From positions 1-8,413 of the forward strand of contig JACQOY010000058.1 of assembly GCA_016207765.1 (NCBI GenBank): a stretch of DNA of 8,413 bases, written 5' to 3'. Every line of letters begins with the position of its first letter. Position 1 is the stretch's first letter. A model generated the notes under the pieces. That model ran no database searches. It was not told where the DNA came from and was given only the letters and a program-made list of their open reading frames with translations. Position numbers and translations under genes: made by a program. This DNA comes from Deltaproteobacteria bacterium (GTDB lineage Bacteria; UBA10199; SBBF01). Of this stretch, positions 1-5,957 are shown piece by piece.

Positions 1-53
1 AGAGCGTCACGTTGCCAACGTGAAAGTCGCGGGTTCAAGTCCCGTCTCCCGCT
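1..53 (+). tRNA. tRNA-Gly (anticodon GCC), 5' end cut off by window edge
   Basis: This is the 3' two thirds of a glycine tRNA. Visible parts are the end of the D arm (AGAGC, 1-5), a perfect 5-bp anticodon stem (7-11 with 19-23) and a 7-nt loop TTGCCAA whose anticodon is GCC (14-16). The T arm is 29-33 paired with 41-45, closed by one G-T pair, with loop TTCAAGT. The 3' acceptor strand CTCCCGC (46-52) is followed by discriminator T53. The acceptor 5' strand and most of the D arm lie outside the window. CCA is not encoded, because CAT follows the discriminator, so the CCA end would be added after transcription. A terminator follows at once, so this is the last gene of its transcript. Confidence 0.95.
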
Positions 54-56
54 CAT

Positions 57-90
57 AAAAAGCCGTCCGCCTCGAGTGGACGGCTTTTTT
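57..90 (+). terminator. Rho-independent terminator of the tRNA-Gly transcript
   Basis: A 12-bp perfect stem (57-68 with 78-89) has a GC-rich core, GCCGTCC paired with GGACGGC, a 9-nt loop and a run of six T at 85-90. It starts four bases after the mature tRNA 3' end. The A-run on the left arm could also let it work from the other strand. Confidence 0.93.
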
Positions 91-94
91 GCCT

Positions 95-130
95 TTGACG
101 GATGCTTATAATTTGATATATTATAAGCAT
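95..130 (+). promoter_or_regulatory. vapBC promoter overlapped by a palindromic operator
   Basis: A -35-like TTGACG (95-100) and a -10-like TATATT (117-122) are separated by 16 bp. A perfect 11-bp inverted repeat, ATGCTTATAAT (102-112) with ATTATAAGCAT (120-130), has a 7-bp centre. It spans the spacer and the -10. VapBC complexes typically repress their own operon by binding such palindromes through the ribbon-helix-helix antitoxin, so this is the expected operator. The repeat is seen directly; its use as an operator is inferred from position and family. Confidence 0.7.
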
Positions 131-146
131 ATCAGACGGAGGAATA

Positions 147-344
147 GTGCATACACGGCAACAAACAGTTCATACAACCATCAATCTGTCGCGCCGGATG
201 ATGAAAGAGGCCGGTCGGCTTTTTAAAAACAGGACAAAAACGGAAATCATTCACGAGGCGTTGGGAAGAATGATTCAGATGGAAAAGTTCAAACAGCATC
301 TCAAAAAATGGGGCGGCAAGGGGCATATCAAAGACCATGGCTGA
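147..344 (+). CDS. vapB: VapB-like ribbon-helix-helix antitoxin
   Basis: This 65-residue protein is a likely type II antitoxin that neutralises the PIN-domain toxin encoded next to it and represses the operon. The segment VHTTINLS (about residues 8-15) looks like the DNA-contacting strand of a ribbon-helix-helix fold. Two helices follow (about 16-27 and 30-45), including NRTKTEIIHEAL, similar to VapB antitoxins of the PF09957 type. The basic tail, KKWGGKGHI, resembles the toxin-binding ends of that family. The start is GTG, supported by GGAGG at 138-142 four bases upstream; no better in-frame start is seen. Its stop overlaps the toxin start by 8 nt, so translation is probably coupled. Family assignment is by recall of typical sequences. 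Confidence 0.85.
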   Translation: MHTRQQTVHTTINLSRRMMKEAGRLFKNRTKTEIIHEALGRMIQMEKFKQHLKKWGGKGHIKDHG

Positions 345-756
345 GGGGGTTCTTTTTGACACCAGCATCCTGATCCCTCTCTACAACGAAAACCGTTATC
401 GTGAGAGGGTTCTTGATTTGGGCGGGCGGACCCGCCTTTTTTTTAGCGTGGTTGCAATTAATGAGTTTATTCGCGGGGCCCATGACAGGCGCTCCCAAAA
501 TCTGGTCCGTTCCTTTCTCGACACCGTCAAGGAAAACCTGATCAGCCCGACAGAACGACAATGGATTGAATGCGGCTCCGTCTCCGAGCGCATTTTAAAG
601 AGAGAGAGGCGCTCCAAAGAAAAAGTCATCTTGCTCCAGAATGACATCCTGATTGCCATTGGGGCCAGGGATGCGGACGCGATTCTGGTAACGGCCGATC
701 GAAATGATTTTACCATCCTCAAAGAGTTCATCGACGTTGCCGTCGATTTTTGGTAA
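337..756 (+). CDS. vapC: VapC-like PIN-domain ribonuclease toxin
   Basis: This 139-residue PIN-domain protein has the normal VapC size. The four acidic positions expected for the Mg2+ site are present: D8 in VLFDTSIL, E43 in AINEFIRG, D103 in QNDILIAIGA and D121 in VTADRNDF, with D124 nearby. VapC toxins cleave specific tRNAs or the 23S sarcin-ricin loop and stop translation until VapB is resynthesised; the target here cannot be told from sequence. The ATG lies inside the end of the antitoxin gene (8-nt overlap) without a clear Shine-Dalgarno at good distance, which suits translational coupling and keeps toxin below antitoxin. No frameshift or missing catalytic residue is seen, so the toxin looks intact. 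Confidence 0.9.
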   Translation: MAEGVLFDTSILIPLYNENRYRERVLDLGGRTRLFFSVVAINEFIRGAHDRRSQNLVRSFLDTVKENLISPTERQWIECGSVSERILKRERRSKEKVILLQNDILIAIGARDADAILVTADRNDFTILKEFIDVAVDFW

Positions 757-778
757 GTCGTCATTTTGAAATAAGTTC

Positions 779-808
779 TAGTCATTTTTCCCCATTTTCG
801 CTTATATT
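779..808 (+). promoter_or_regulatory. Possible promoter of the pheA-tyrA-aroA operon
   Basis: TAGTCA (779-784, four of six consensus bases) lies 18 bp before TATATT (803-808, five of six). Transcription would start near 815, just before the pheA ATG at 817, giving an almost leaderless mRNA. That would agree with the lack of any Shine-Dalgarno sequence before pheA. The spacer contains no terminator after vapC, so read-through from the vapBC promoter is an alternative. Confidence 0.35.
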
Positions 809-816
809 TTCCCGCC

Positions 817-1929
817 ATGAACAAGATCGACCAATATCGCAAAAAAATTGACGGACTCGATTGGAAAATTCTAAGTCTCCTCTCCGAACGGGGAAAAACG
901 GCCCGGACAATCGGCAGGATCAAGAAAAAATCGGGGGGAATTGTTCTTGTCCCCGACCGTGAACAGGCGATCTACGACCGTTTAAGCAGAATCAACCGGG
1001 GGCCCTACAAAAACGAGGCGGTCCTTTCGATCTTTCGTGAAATTGTCTCGGCCACGCGCGCCCTCCAGGCTCCGCTTAAAATCGCCTTTCTGGGGCCCGA
1101 GGCGACCTTTACCCACATTGCCGCCGTGGAGCATTTCGGATCGAGCGCCGAAATGATGCCGCAAGGGAGCATCCAGAATATTTTTGAGGAAGTGGAGAGA
1201 AGGCATGCCGATTTCGGTGTGGTGCCTGTGGAGAATTCCACCGAGGGGATGATCAGTCACACCCTCGACATGTTTGTCGATACCGACTTGAGCATCTCAT
1301 CCGAGATCGTTTTGAGGGTTCAGCATCACCTCTTGAGCCGCGAACCGAATTTGAAAAACATCCGGGTCGTCTATTCCCATCCGCATGCCCTGGCCCAGTG
1401 TCAGCGGTGGTTGTCCGTCAACCTTCCGCACGCGCGGCAAAAAGGGGTCGACAGCACGGCGGCGGCGGCCCGGATGGCCGCACATGAAAAAAAATCGGCC
1501 GCCAGCCGGGCTCCGGCCGCCGGCCGAGCGTCGGCCGCTATCGCATCGGAATTGGCGGCCAGCCGGTACGGTTTGACGATTCTCAAGAGGGAAATCCAGG
1601 ATCAACTGAAAAATTTCACCCGCTTTCTGGTGCTGGGCCGTGGGGAATCAAAAAGAACAGGGCGGGACAAGACATCCCTGCTTTTGGGCCTCAAGGATGA
1701 GGCGGGGGCGCTCTACAAGATACTTTCGCCGCTGGCCCAGGCCGGGATCAACCTCACCAAGATCGAATCCCGGCCGCTTAAATCACGCGCCTGGGAATAT
1801 GTCTTTTTTGTCGATCTCGACGGCCATGTCTCAGACAAAGCGATCGCCCGGGTCGTGGAGAAAGTCCGTCGGCGCTGTACGTTGTTTAAAGTATTGGGAT
1901 CGTATCCAAAAAGCAGAATTGCCTCATGA
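817..1929 (+). CDS. pheA: Bifunctional chorismate mutase / prephenate dehydratase (P-protein)
   Basis: The protein converts chorismate to prephenate and then to phenylpyruvate, the phenylalanine precursor; it is cytoplasmic. Residues 1-86 form an AroQ chorismate mutase. R8, R25, K36, R48, E49 and Q84 align by eye with the E. coli active-site residues R11, R28, K39, R51, E52 and Q88. Residues 87-275 are the prephenate dehydratase domain, with ENSTEG (139-144) and the catalytic TRF motif (268-270). Residues 285-365 are an ACT domain with GAL (297-299) and ESRP (317-320), the usual site of phenylalanine feedback. At 370 residues it is close to family length, but residues 227-238 are an extra 12-residue Ala/Arg-rich insert encoded by a palindrome. 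No Shine-Dalgarno is visible before the ATG, although the domain begins right there. The stop overlaps tyrA. Confidence 0.96.
   Translation: MNKIDQYRKKIDGLDWKILSLLSERGKTARTIGRIKKKSGGIVLVPDREQAIYDRLSRINRGPYKNEAVLSIFREIVSATRALQAPLKIAFLGPEATFTHIAAVEHFGSSAEMMPQGSIQNIFEEVERRHADFGVVPVENSTEGMISHTLDMFVDTDLSISSEIVLRVQHHLLSREPNLKNIRVVYSHPHALAQCQRWLSVNLPHARQKGVDSTAAAARMAAHEKKSAASRAPAAGRASAAIASELAASRYGLTILKREIQDQLKNFTRFLVLGRGESKRTGRDKTSLLLGLKDEAGALYKILSPLAQAGINLTKIESRPLKSRAWEYVFFVDLDGHVSDKAIARVVEKVRRRCTLFKVLGSYPKSRIAS
1495..1538 (+). repeat. In-frame palindromic 36-nt insert in pheA flanked by an 8-nt direct repeat
   Basis: TCGGCCGC occurs at 1495-1502 and again at 1531-1538, exactly 36 nt apart. The interval begins with an imperfect palindrome at 1495-1527: TCGGCCG pairs with CGGCCGA (1521-1527), and inside it GCCGG (1505-1509) pairs with CCGGC (1513-1517) around loop GCT. 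The insert encodes 12 residues (227-238, SAASRAPAAGRA). Removing it restores a reading (KKSAAIASELAA) that matches the usual prephenate dehydratase spacing recalled from Pseudomonas PheA. Part of it, GCCAGCCGG (1501-1509), recurs at 1558-1566, so local duplication is also possible. Confidence 0.7.
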
Positions 1930-2780
1930 TGTTCAAAAAAGTTGCCATCATCGGCGTGGGCCTCATGGGAGGCTCCCTGGCTCTTGCCGTCAAAAAGAAA
2001 AAATTGGCCCGGCACGTGATCGGTTGCGGCCGTAGCCGAAAAAATCTGAAAATCGCTTTGAACCGAAAACTGCTTGATAAGGCAACAACCGACATTGCCG
2101 AAGCGGTCGAAAACGCCGACTTGATCATTCTCTGCACACCGGTTCAAACGCTGAAAAAACAGCTTCACGAAGTAATTCATTACGCCCCGGACGGGGCCCT
2201 GGTAATGGATGTCGGCTCAACGAAAGAGGCGATTGTGAGGGAGGCCGACAGAATATTTCCCTCTCGTTTATCGTTCGTCGGCGCTCATCCCCTGTGCGGC
2301 ACGGAAAATTCCGGCGCGGCCAATGCGATTGCCGATTTGTATACCGGGGCATTGTGTATTTTGACTCCCGGCAAAGCATCTCGCGGGGCCTTGCCCCATG
2401 CGCGACATTTTTGGAAATCGATCGGCATGAGGGTGGGAAAGCTCGATCCCCTGTTCCATGACCGGATTTTGGCGGCCAGTAGTCATTTGCCCCAGCTCGT
2501 TTCGTATGCCCTGATGCGGGCTATTGTTGGGCCCGGTGGAGTTACTGCCGGAGAGATAACCCGTTTTTCCGGAAAAGGCCTGGGAGATATGACGCGATTG
2601 GCCTTGAGTCCGGCTGAAATTTGGAGCGATATCGCGATCGAGAACGGGAAAAACATTGTTCCCCTTTTGAAAAAGATCGCCAAAGATTTAAACCTCCTGG
2701 CCGAACGGATTACAAAACATCAAAAGGTCAACTTGAGACAGTATTTTGAGGCTTCTTCCCGGATTAAACAACGAATGTGA
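1926..2780 (+). CDS. tyrA: Prephenate dehydrogenase
   Basis: This 284-residue NAD(P)-dependent enzyme oxidatively decarboxylates prephenate to 4-hydroxyphenylpyruvate, the tyrosine precursor. A Rossmann nucleotide-binding motif GVGLMGGS lies at residues 10-17. The catalytic region has DVGSTK (95-100) and HPLCGTENSG (121-130); by comparison with Aquifex TyrA, S98 and H121 are the likely active-site Ser and His. SSHLP follows in the C-terminal helical dimer domain. There is no fused chorismate mutase or ACT domain, so it is the monofunctional type, and mutase activity comes from the neighbouring PheA. Prephenate against arogenate specificity is not decided by these motifs. Its ATG overlaps the pheA TGA as ATGA; a second ATG follows immediately (1929). 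Its own stop overlaps the aroA start. Confidence 0.95.
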   Translation: MMFKKVAIIGVGLMGGSLALAVKKKKLARHVIGCGRSRKNLKIALNRKLLDKATTDIAEAVENADLIILCTPVQTLKKQLHEVIHYAPDGALVMDVGSTKEAIVREADRIFPSRLSFVGAHPLCGTENSGAANAIADLYTGALCILTPGKASRGALPHARHFWKSIGMRVGKLDPLFHDRILAASSHLPQLVSYALMRAIVGPGGVTAGEITRFSGKGLGDMTRLALSPAEIWSDIAIENGKNIVPLLKKIAKDLNLLAERITKHQKVNLRQYFEASSRIKQRM

Positions 2781-4099
2781 ACATGAAATCTCAGACCATC
2801 CATCAAGCCCCCCATTTGCGCGGCGAGATCACCGTTCCCGGAGACAAATCCATTTCGCATCGGGCCCTTATTTTTTCAGCGATTTCCGAGGGAAAATCCC
2901 GGATCCGCAATCTTCTTCTGGGAGAGGATGTGTTGGGCACCATGCGAATTCTCCAACAGCTTGGCGTCAAAATGTCCCATCTTCCCGGTGAGATCCGTTC
3001 GGGTGAGACCTTGATCGTGCACGGGACGGGGCTTCACGGATTGCGGCCGAGCGCCACGCTCCTTGATTGCGGTAATTCGGGAACCACCATGCGTTTGATG
3101 ATGGGATTGCTTGCGGCGCAACCCTTCGAGTCGATTCTAACCGGCGACCGATCCTTGAATCGCCGTCCAATGGAACGGGTAATGAATCCGCTTGCTGAAA
3201 TGGGGGCCCGTTTCAAGGTGGAGCACAAGGGGGGTGAGCGCTTCATCACGGTGCAAGGAGCAAAAAAAATCGGGGCCGGCGACGGGAAAAATTTTCATCT
3301 CCCCGTTGCTTCAGCCCAGGTGAAATCGGCCATCATGCTGGCGGCCTTATACGCCAAAGAGGAGACGTTGATCGTCGAACCTGCCCCCTCGCGGGACCAT
3401 ACCGAACGGATGCTGGCGGCCATGGGAGTCCGCCTCTTCAAAAAGGGAAACGAGGTAATGGTCAAGCCGGCGGTAAAACTGGAAGCCATCGACATCGCCG
3501 TTCCGGGCGATTTTTCCAGCGCCGCTTTCTTTCTTGTCGGGGGGTTGATTGTTCCCTCTTCGGAAATCGTCATCAAAGAGGTCGGTGTCAATCCGACCCG
3601 CTCGGCCCTCATTGATGTCCTGCGCGAAATGGGGGGTAAGCTGACGGTGCAACAACCCCGGATGGCCGCCGACGAACCGGTTGCCGATCTTGTTGTCAGG
3701 AGTTCCAGTCTGAGGGGGCACGATCTCAAGGGAGAGATCATTCCCAGACTGATTGATGAGATCCCCATCTTTGCCATTGCGGCCTCACAGGCCAAAGGAA
3801 GAAGCACCGTTTCGGGCGCCGCCGAATTGAGGGTGAAGGAGTCCGACCGAATCGCCGTTTTGGTGGAGGAACTGGGAAAAATGGGGGCCTCCATTTCCGA
3901 AAAATCGGACGGCTTTGTCATTGAGGGGGGATCGAAATTAAAGGGAGGGACCTTCAACAGCCATGGCGACCACCGAATCGCCATGAGTTGCGCCATTGGG
4001 GCTTTGACTATTGGAAATTCCTCAGTTATTTCCGATATCGGCTGTGTTACCACCTCTTTCCCCGGTTTTTTTGACTTTTTGAGTCAATTGACTTCCTAA
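2777..4099 (+). CDS. aroA: 3-phosphoshikimate 1-carboxyvinyltransferase (EPSP synthase), class II type
   Basis: The enzyme transfers the enolpyruvyl group of PEP to shikimate 3-phosphate, forming EPSP in the shikimate pathway. At 440 residues it has normal length. Motifs in order are PGDKSISHR (21-29), LDCGNSGTTMR (96-106), RRPM (129-132), SAQVK (179-183), RDHTE (206-210), NPTR (272-275), LIDEIP with likely catalytic D327 and E328 (325-330), KESDR (354-358) and GDHRIAM (397-403). GDKS, SAQVK, RDHTE and NPTR together mark class II enzymes, the group containing CP4 and B. subtilis AroA. The residue matching E. coli G96 and CP4 Ala100 is Gly102, so the CP4 alanine is absent. The start is GTG at 2777, overlapping the tyrA TGA by four bases; an ATG two codons later (2783) is equally possible. 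Confidence 0.97.
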   Translation: MNMKSQTIHQAPHLRGEITVPGDKSISHRALIFSAISEGKSRIRNLLLGEDVLGTMRILQQLGVKMSHLPGEIRSGETLIVHGTGLHGLRPSATLLDCGNSGTTMRLMMGLLAAQPFESILTGDRSLNRRPMERVMNPLAEMGARFKVEHKGGERFITVQGAKKIGAGDGKNFHLPVASAQVKSAIMLAALYAKEETLIVEPAPSRDHTERMLAAMGVRLFKKGNEVMVKPAVKLEAIDIAVPGDFSSAAFFLVGGLIVPSSEIVIKEVGVNPTRSALIDVLREMGGKLTVQQPRMAADEPVADLVVRSSSLRGHDLKGEIIPRLIDEIPIFAIAASQAKGRSTVSGAAELRVKESDRIAVLVEELGKMGASISEKSDGFVIEGGSKLKGGTFNSHGDHRIAMSCAIGALTIGNSSVISDIGCVTTSFPGFFDFLSQLTS

Positions 4100-4124
4100 T
4101 TACCTAAAATTCCTATAAAATAAT

Positions 4125-4153
4125 TTGACATTTTGGGCCTTTACGCTTAAACG
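4125..4153 (+). promoter_or_regulatory. Possible rpsA promoter
   Basis: TTGACA (4125-4130) is a perfect -35 match. Seventeen bases later comes TAAACG (4148-4153), a weak -10. Transcription would begin near 4160, after the upstream ATG at 4156, and would favour translation from 4219. A second AT-rich -10 candidate, TATAAA (4114-4119), lies upstream without a well-spaced -35. No terminator separates aroA from rpsA, so read-through is also likely. Confidence 0.4.
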
Positions 4154-4194
4154 TCATGGCCTCAATTTTCTCCGATAAGGTGAATCTTGGGGAC

Positions 4195-4202
4195 AAAGGA
4201 GG
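4195..4202 (+). promoter_or_regulatory. Strong Shine-Dalgarno ahead of rpsA, unusually distant
   Basis: AAAGGAGG is a near-perfect anti-16S match. It lies 16 bases before ATG 4219 and has no other in-frame start between. It sits inside the longer reading frame that begins at 4156. The wide AT-rich spacer is atypical, but ribosomal protein S1 messages often use unusual initiation regions. Confidence 0.45.
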
Positions 4203-4218
4203 TTTTTTAAAACAAACA

Positions 4219-5889
4219 ATGGTTGCTACCCAGAACTTATCTGATTTTAAAACGCTTTTTGAAGAACGTCTGAAAAATTTTAATCTGGAGGAAGGAAAAC
4301 TGATCAACGGCACTGTAGTCTCGGTCGGCCGCGATATGGTGGCTGTTGATATCGGTTTTAAATCCGAAGGTTACATACCTGTCGAAGAATTCATCAATTT
4401 TGACGGTGTTGTCCCCATTAAACCGGGGGACTCAATCAAAGTGGTGCTCGAACAAATCGAGGATGACAACGGTCAACTGATTCTTTCCAAAGAGAGGGCC
4501 GACGCCCTGGAGGCATGGGACAACGTGGCTGAAGCCTTTGAAAAAGACGCGGCCATTGACGGGGTCATTGTCAACAAGATAAAGGGGGGAATGTCGGTCA
4601 ATTTGGGAGGGATCAAGGCCTTTCTTCCCGGTTCCCAGATCGATTTGAAACCGATCAAGAGTCTCGACAGACTCATCGGCCACAAGTATCAATTCAAAAT
4701 TATCAAGCTCAACAAGGCCAAGGGAAATATTGTTCTTTCCCGCAGAGTTGTTCTCGAAAAAGAGCGCGAATCGCAGAAAAAACAGCTCCTGGAAAACCTG
4801 CGCGAAGGGCAGGTGGTCAAGGGAGTGGTCAAAAATCTCACCGAATACGGGGCGTTTGTCGACCTCGGAGGCATTGACGGCCTGCTTCATATCACCGACA
4901 TGAGTTGGGGAAGGGCCGGTCACCCGAACGAAATTTTCTCCGTCGGCGATGAAATCGACGTAGTGGTCCTGAAGTACGATCCCAAAACCGAAAAAGTGTC
5001 GCTTGGCTACAAGCAACTGAAACCCGATCCTTGGAAAGAAGTCAGGGAGAAATACATCCCCGGCGAAAAGCTTCAGGGAAAGGTGGTCAACATCACCGAC
5101 TACGGCATTTTTGTCGAATTGGCGGAAGGGATCGAGGGGCTGGTGCATATTTCGGAGCTTTCGTGGTCGAAAAAAATGAAGCATCCGTCCAAGATGGTCA
5201 AGCAGGGGGACATCATTGAAGCGGTGGTTCTGGATGTGGACCCCGACAACCGGCGAATTTCCCTCGGCACGAAACAGCTCGAGCCGAACCCTTGGGACGG
5301 ATTGGTGGGAAAATATCCCGCCGGCACCGTTGTCCAGGGGACGGTCCGTAACATTACTGATTTCGGGGTTTTTGTCGGCATCGAAGGAGAGGAGATCGAC
5401 GGGCTGGTTCATGTGTCCGATTTAACGTGGGAGAAAAACGGAAAACATCCCTCCGAACTTTTCAAAAAAGGGGATACGGTTTCCGCCATTGTGCTGACCG
5501 TCGACAAGGCCAACGAACGGTTTGCCCTGGGCATCAAGCAGTTAAGCGACGACCCGCGGGCCAATATTGCCAGAAAATACAAAACCGGCGCGGTGATTTC
5601 CGGGGTGGTCGGTCAGGTTACCGACAGGGGAATTTTTGTGACCCTTGAAGACGATATCCCCGGTTTTATCGCCAATTCCGAGCTCTCCCTGCACGGGAAA
5701 GATACCGGGGCCGAAAGGCCGAAAGAGGGAGACCCGGTAACTGCTGTCGTCAAAAAACTCGATTCCAAGGACAACCGGGTTCTTTTAAGCGTCAAGGCCC
5801 ATGAAAAGGCCTTGGAGAAAGAACACATGAAGGAGTTTCTTTCCCAGCAGGGTGACTCGTCCGTCAAATTGCAGGACATCGCCAAGTAG
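4219..5889 (+). CDS. rpsA: 30S ribosomal protein S1
   Basis: S1 binds mRNA on the 30S subunit and helps unfold leaders during initiation. Six tandem S1 (OB-fold) domains are visible, starting near residues 26, 111, 195, 281, 368 and 456 (numbered from 4219), each about 70-75 residues. Domains 3-5 are canonical, with YGAFV/YGIFV/FGVFV and LLHI/LVHI/LVHV plus S-W motifs; domains 1, 2 and 6 are divergent, as in E. coli S1. From 4219 the protein has 556 residues, almost the E. coli length. The frame stays open back to ATG 4156, giving 577 residues with an atypical 21-residue extension. I prefer 4219 because of family length and the SD at 4195-4202, but the 16-nt spacing leaves doubt. The TAG stop lies inside the palindromic element at 5886-5937. 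Confidence 0.96.
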   Translation: MVATQNLSDFKTLFEERLKNFNLEEGKLINGTVVSVGRDMVAVDIGFKSEGYIPVEEFINFDGVVPIKPGDSIKVVLEQIEDDNGQLILSKERADALEAWDNVAEAFEKDAAIDGVIVNKIKGGMSVNLGGIKAFLPGSQIDLKPIKSLDRLIGHKYQFKIIKLNKAKGNIVLSRRVVLEKERESQKKQLLENLREGQVVKGVVKNLTEYGAFVDLGGIDGLLHITDMSWGRAGHPNEIFSVGDEIDVVVLKYDPKTEKVSLGYKQLKPDPWKEVREKYIPGEKLQGKVVNITDYGIFVELAEGIEGLVHISELSWSKKMKHPSKMVKQGDIIEAVVLDVDPDNRRISLGTKQLEPNPWDGLVGKYPAGTVVQGTVRNITDFGVFVGIEGEEIDGLVHVSDLTWEKNGKHPSELFKKGDTVSAIVLTVDKANERFALGIKQLSDDPRANIARKYKTGAVISGVVGQVTDRGIFVTLEDDIPGFIANSELSLHGKDTGAERPKEGDPVTAVVKKLDSKDNRVLLSVKAHEKALEKEHMKEFLSQQGDSSVKLQDIAK

Positions 5890-5937
5890 GGGCGTATTGC
5901 CTCGAAGAGGTCCCTCGTTGGGACAATACGCCCCCAC
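5886..5937 (+). repeat. Three-way-junction palindromic element at the rpsA-sppA junction
   Basis: The outer arms GTAGGGGCGTATTG (5886-5899) and CAATACGCCCCCAC (5924-5937) pair over 14 positions with one mismatch; the inner 11 bp are perfect. The 24 nt between them divide exactly into two perfect hairpins: CCTC-GAA-GAGG (5900-5910) and TCCC-TCGTT-GGGA (5911-5923). Every base between the arms is thus used in a cloverleaf-like fold. The left end contains the rpsA TAG stop (5887-5889). There is no T-run, so it is not an ordinary terminator. It may be a dispersed palindromic repeat or an mRNA processing structure. It is followed by a short tandem repeat, ATCCACG twice (5939-5952). Confidence 0.75.
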
Positions 5938-5957
5938 AATCCACGATCCACGACCCT

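Noticed and set aside
107..112. Exact TATAAT as a promoter -10
   Set aside because: It is part of the vapBC operator palindrome. A -35 at the right distance would fall inside the tRNA terminator, whereas TTGACG with TATATT (117-122) has normal spacing.
1..130. tRNA-associated att site or genomic island boundary
   Set aside because: I see no direct repeat of the tRNA 3' end elsewhere in the window and no integrase; only the small vapBC pair follows.
757..816. Phenylalanine leader peptide or attenuator before pheA
   Set aside because: The 60-nt spacer has no Phe-rich small ORF and no terminator/antiterminator hairpins.
3295..4053. Long - strand open frame (252 codons) opposite aroA
   Set aside because: It is the mirror of a highly conserved EPSP synthase; its composition is Ser/Thr/Met-rich as expected of a shadow frame.
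4432..5412. Long - strand open frame (326 codons) opposite rpsA
   Set aside because: It lies wholly antisense to the well-conserved S1 domains, shows no recognisable motif, and is explained by the codon bias of the + strand gene.
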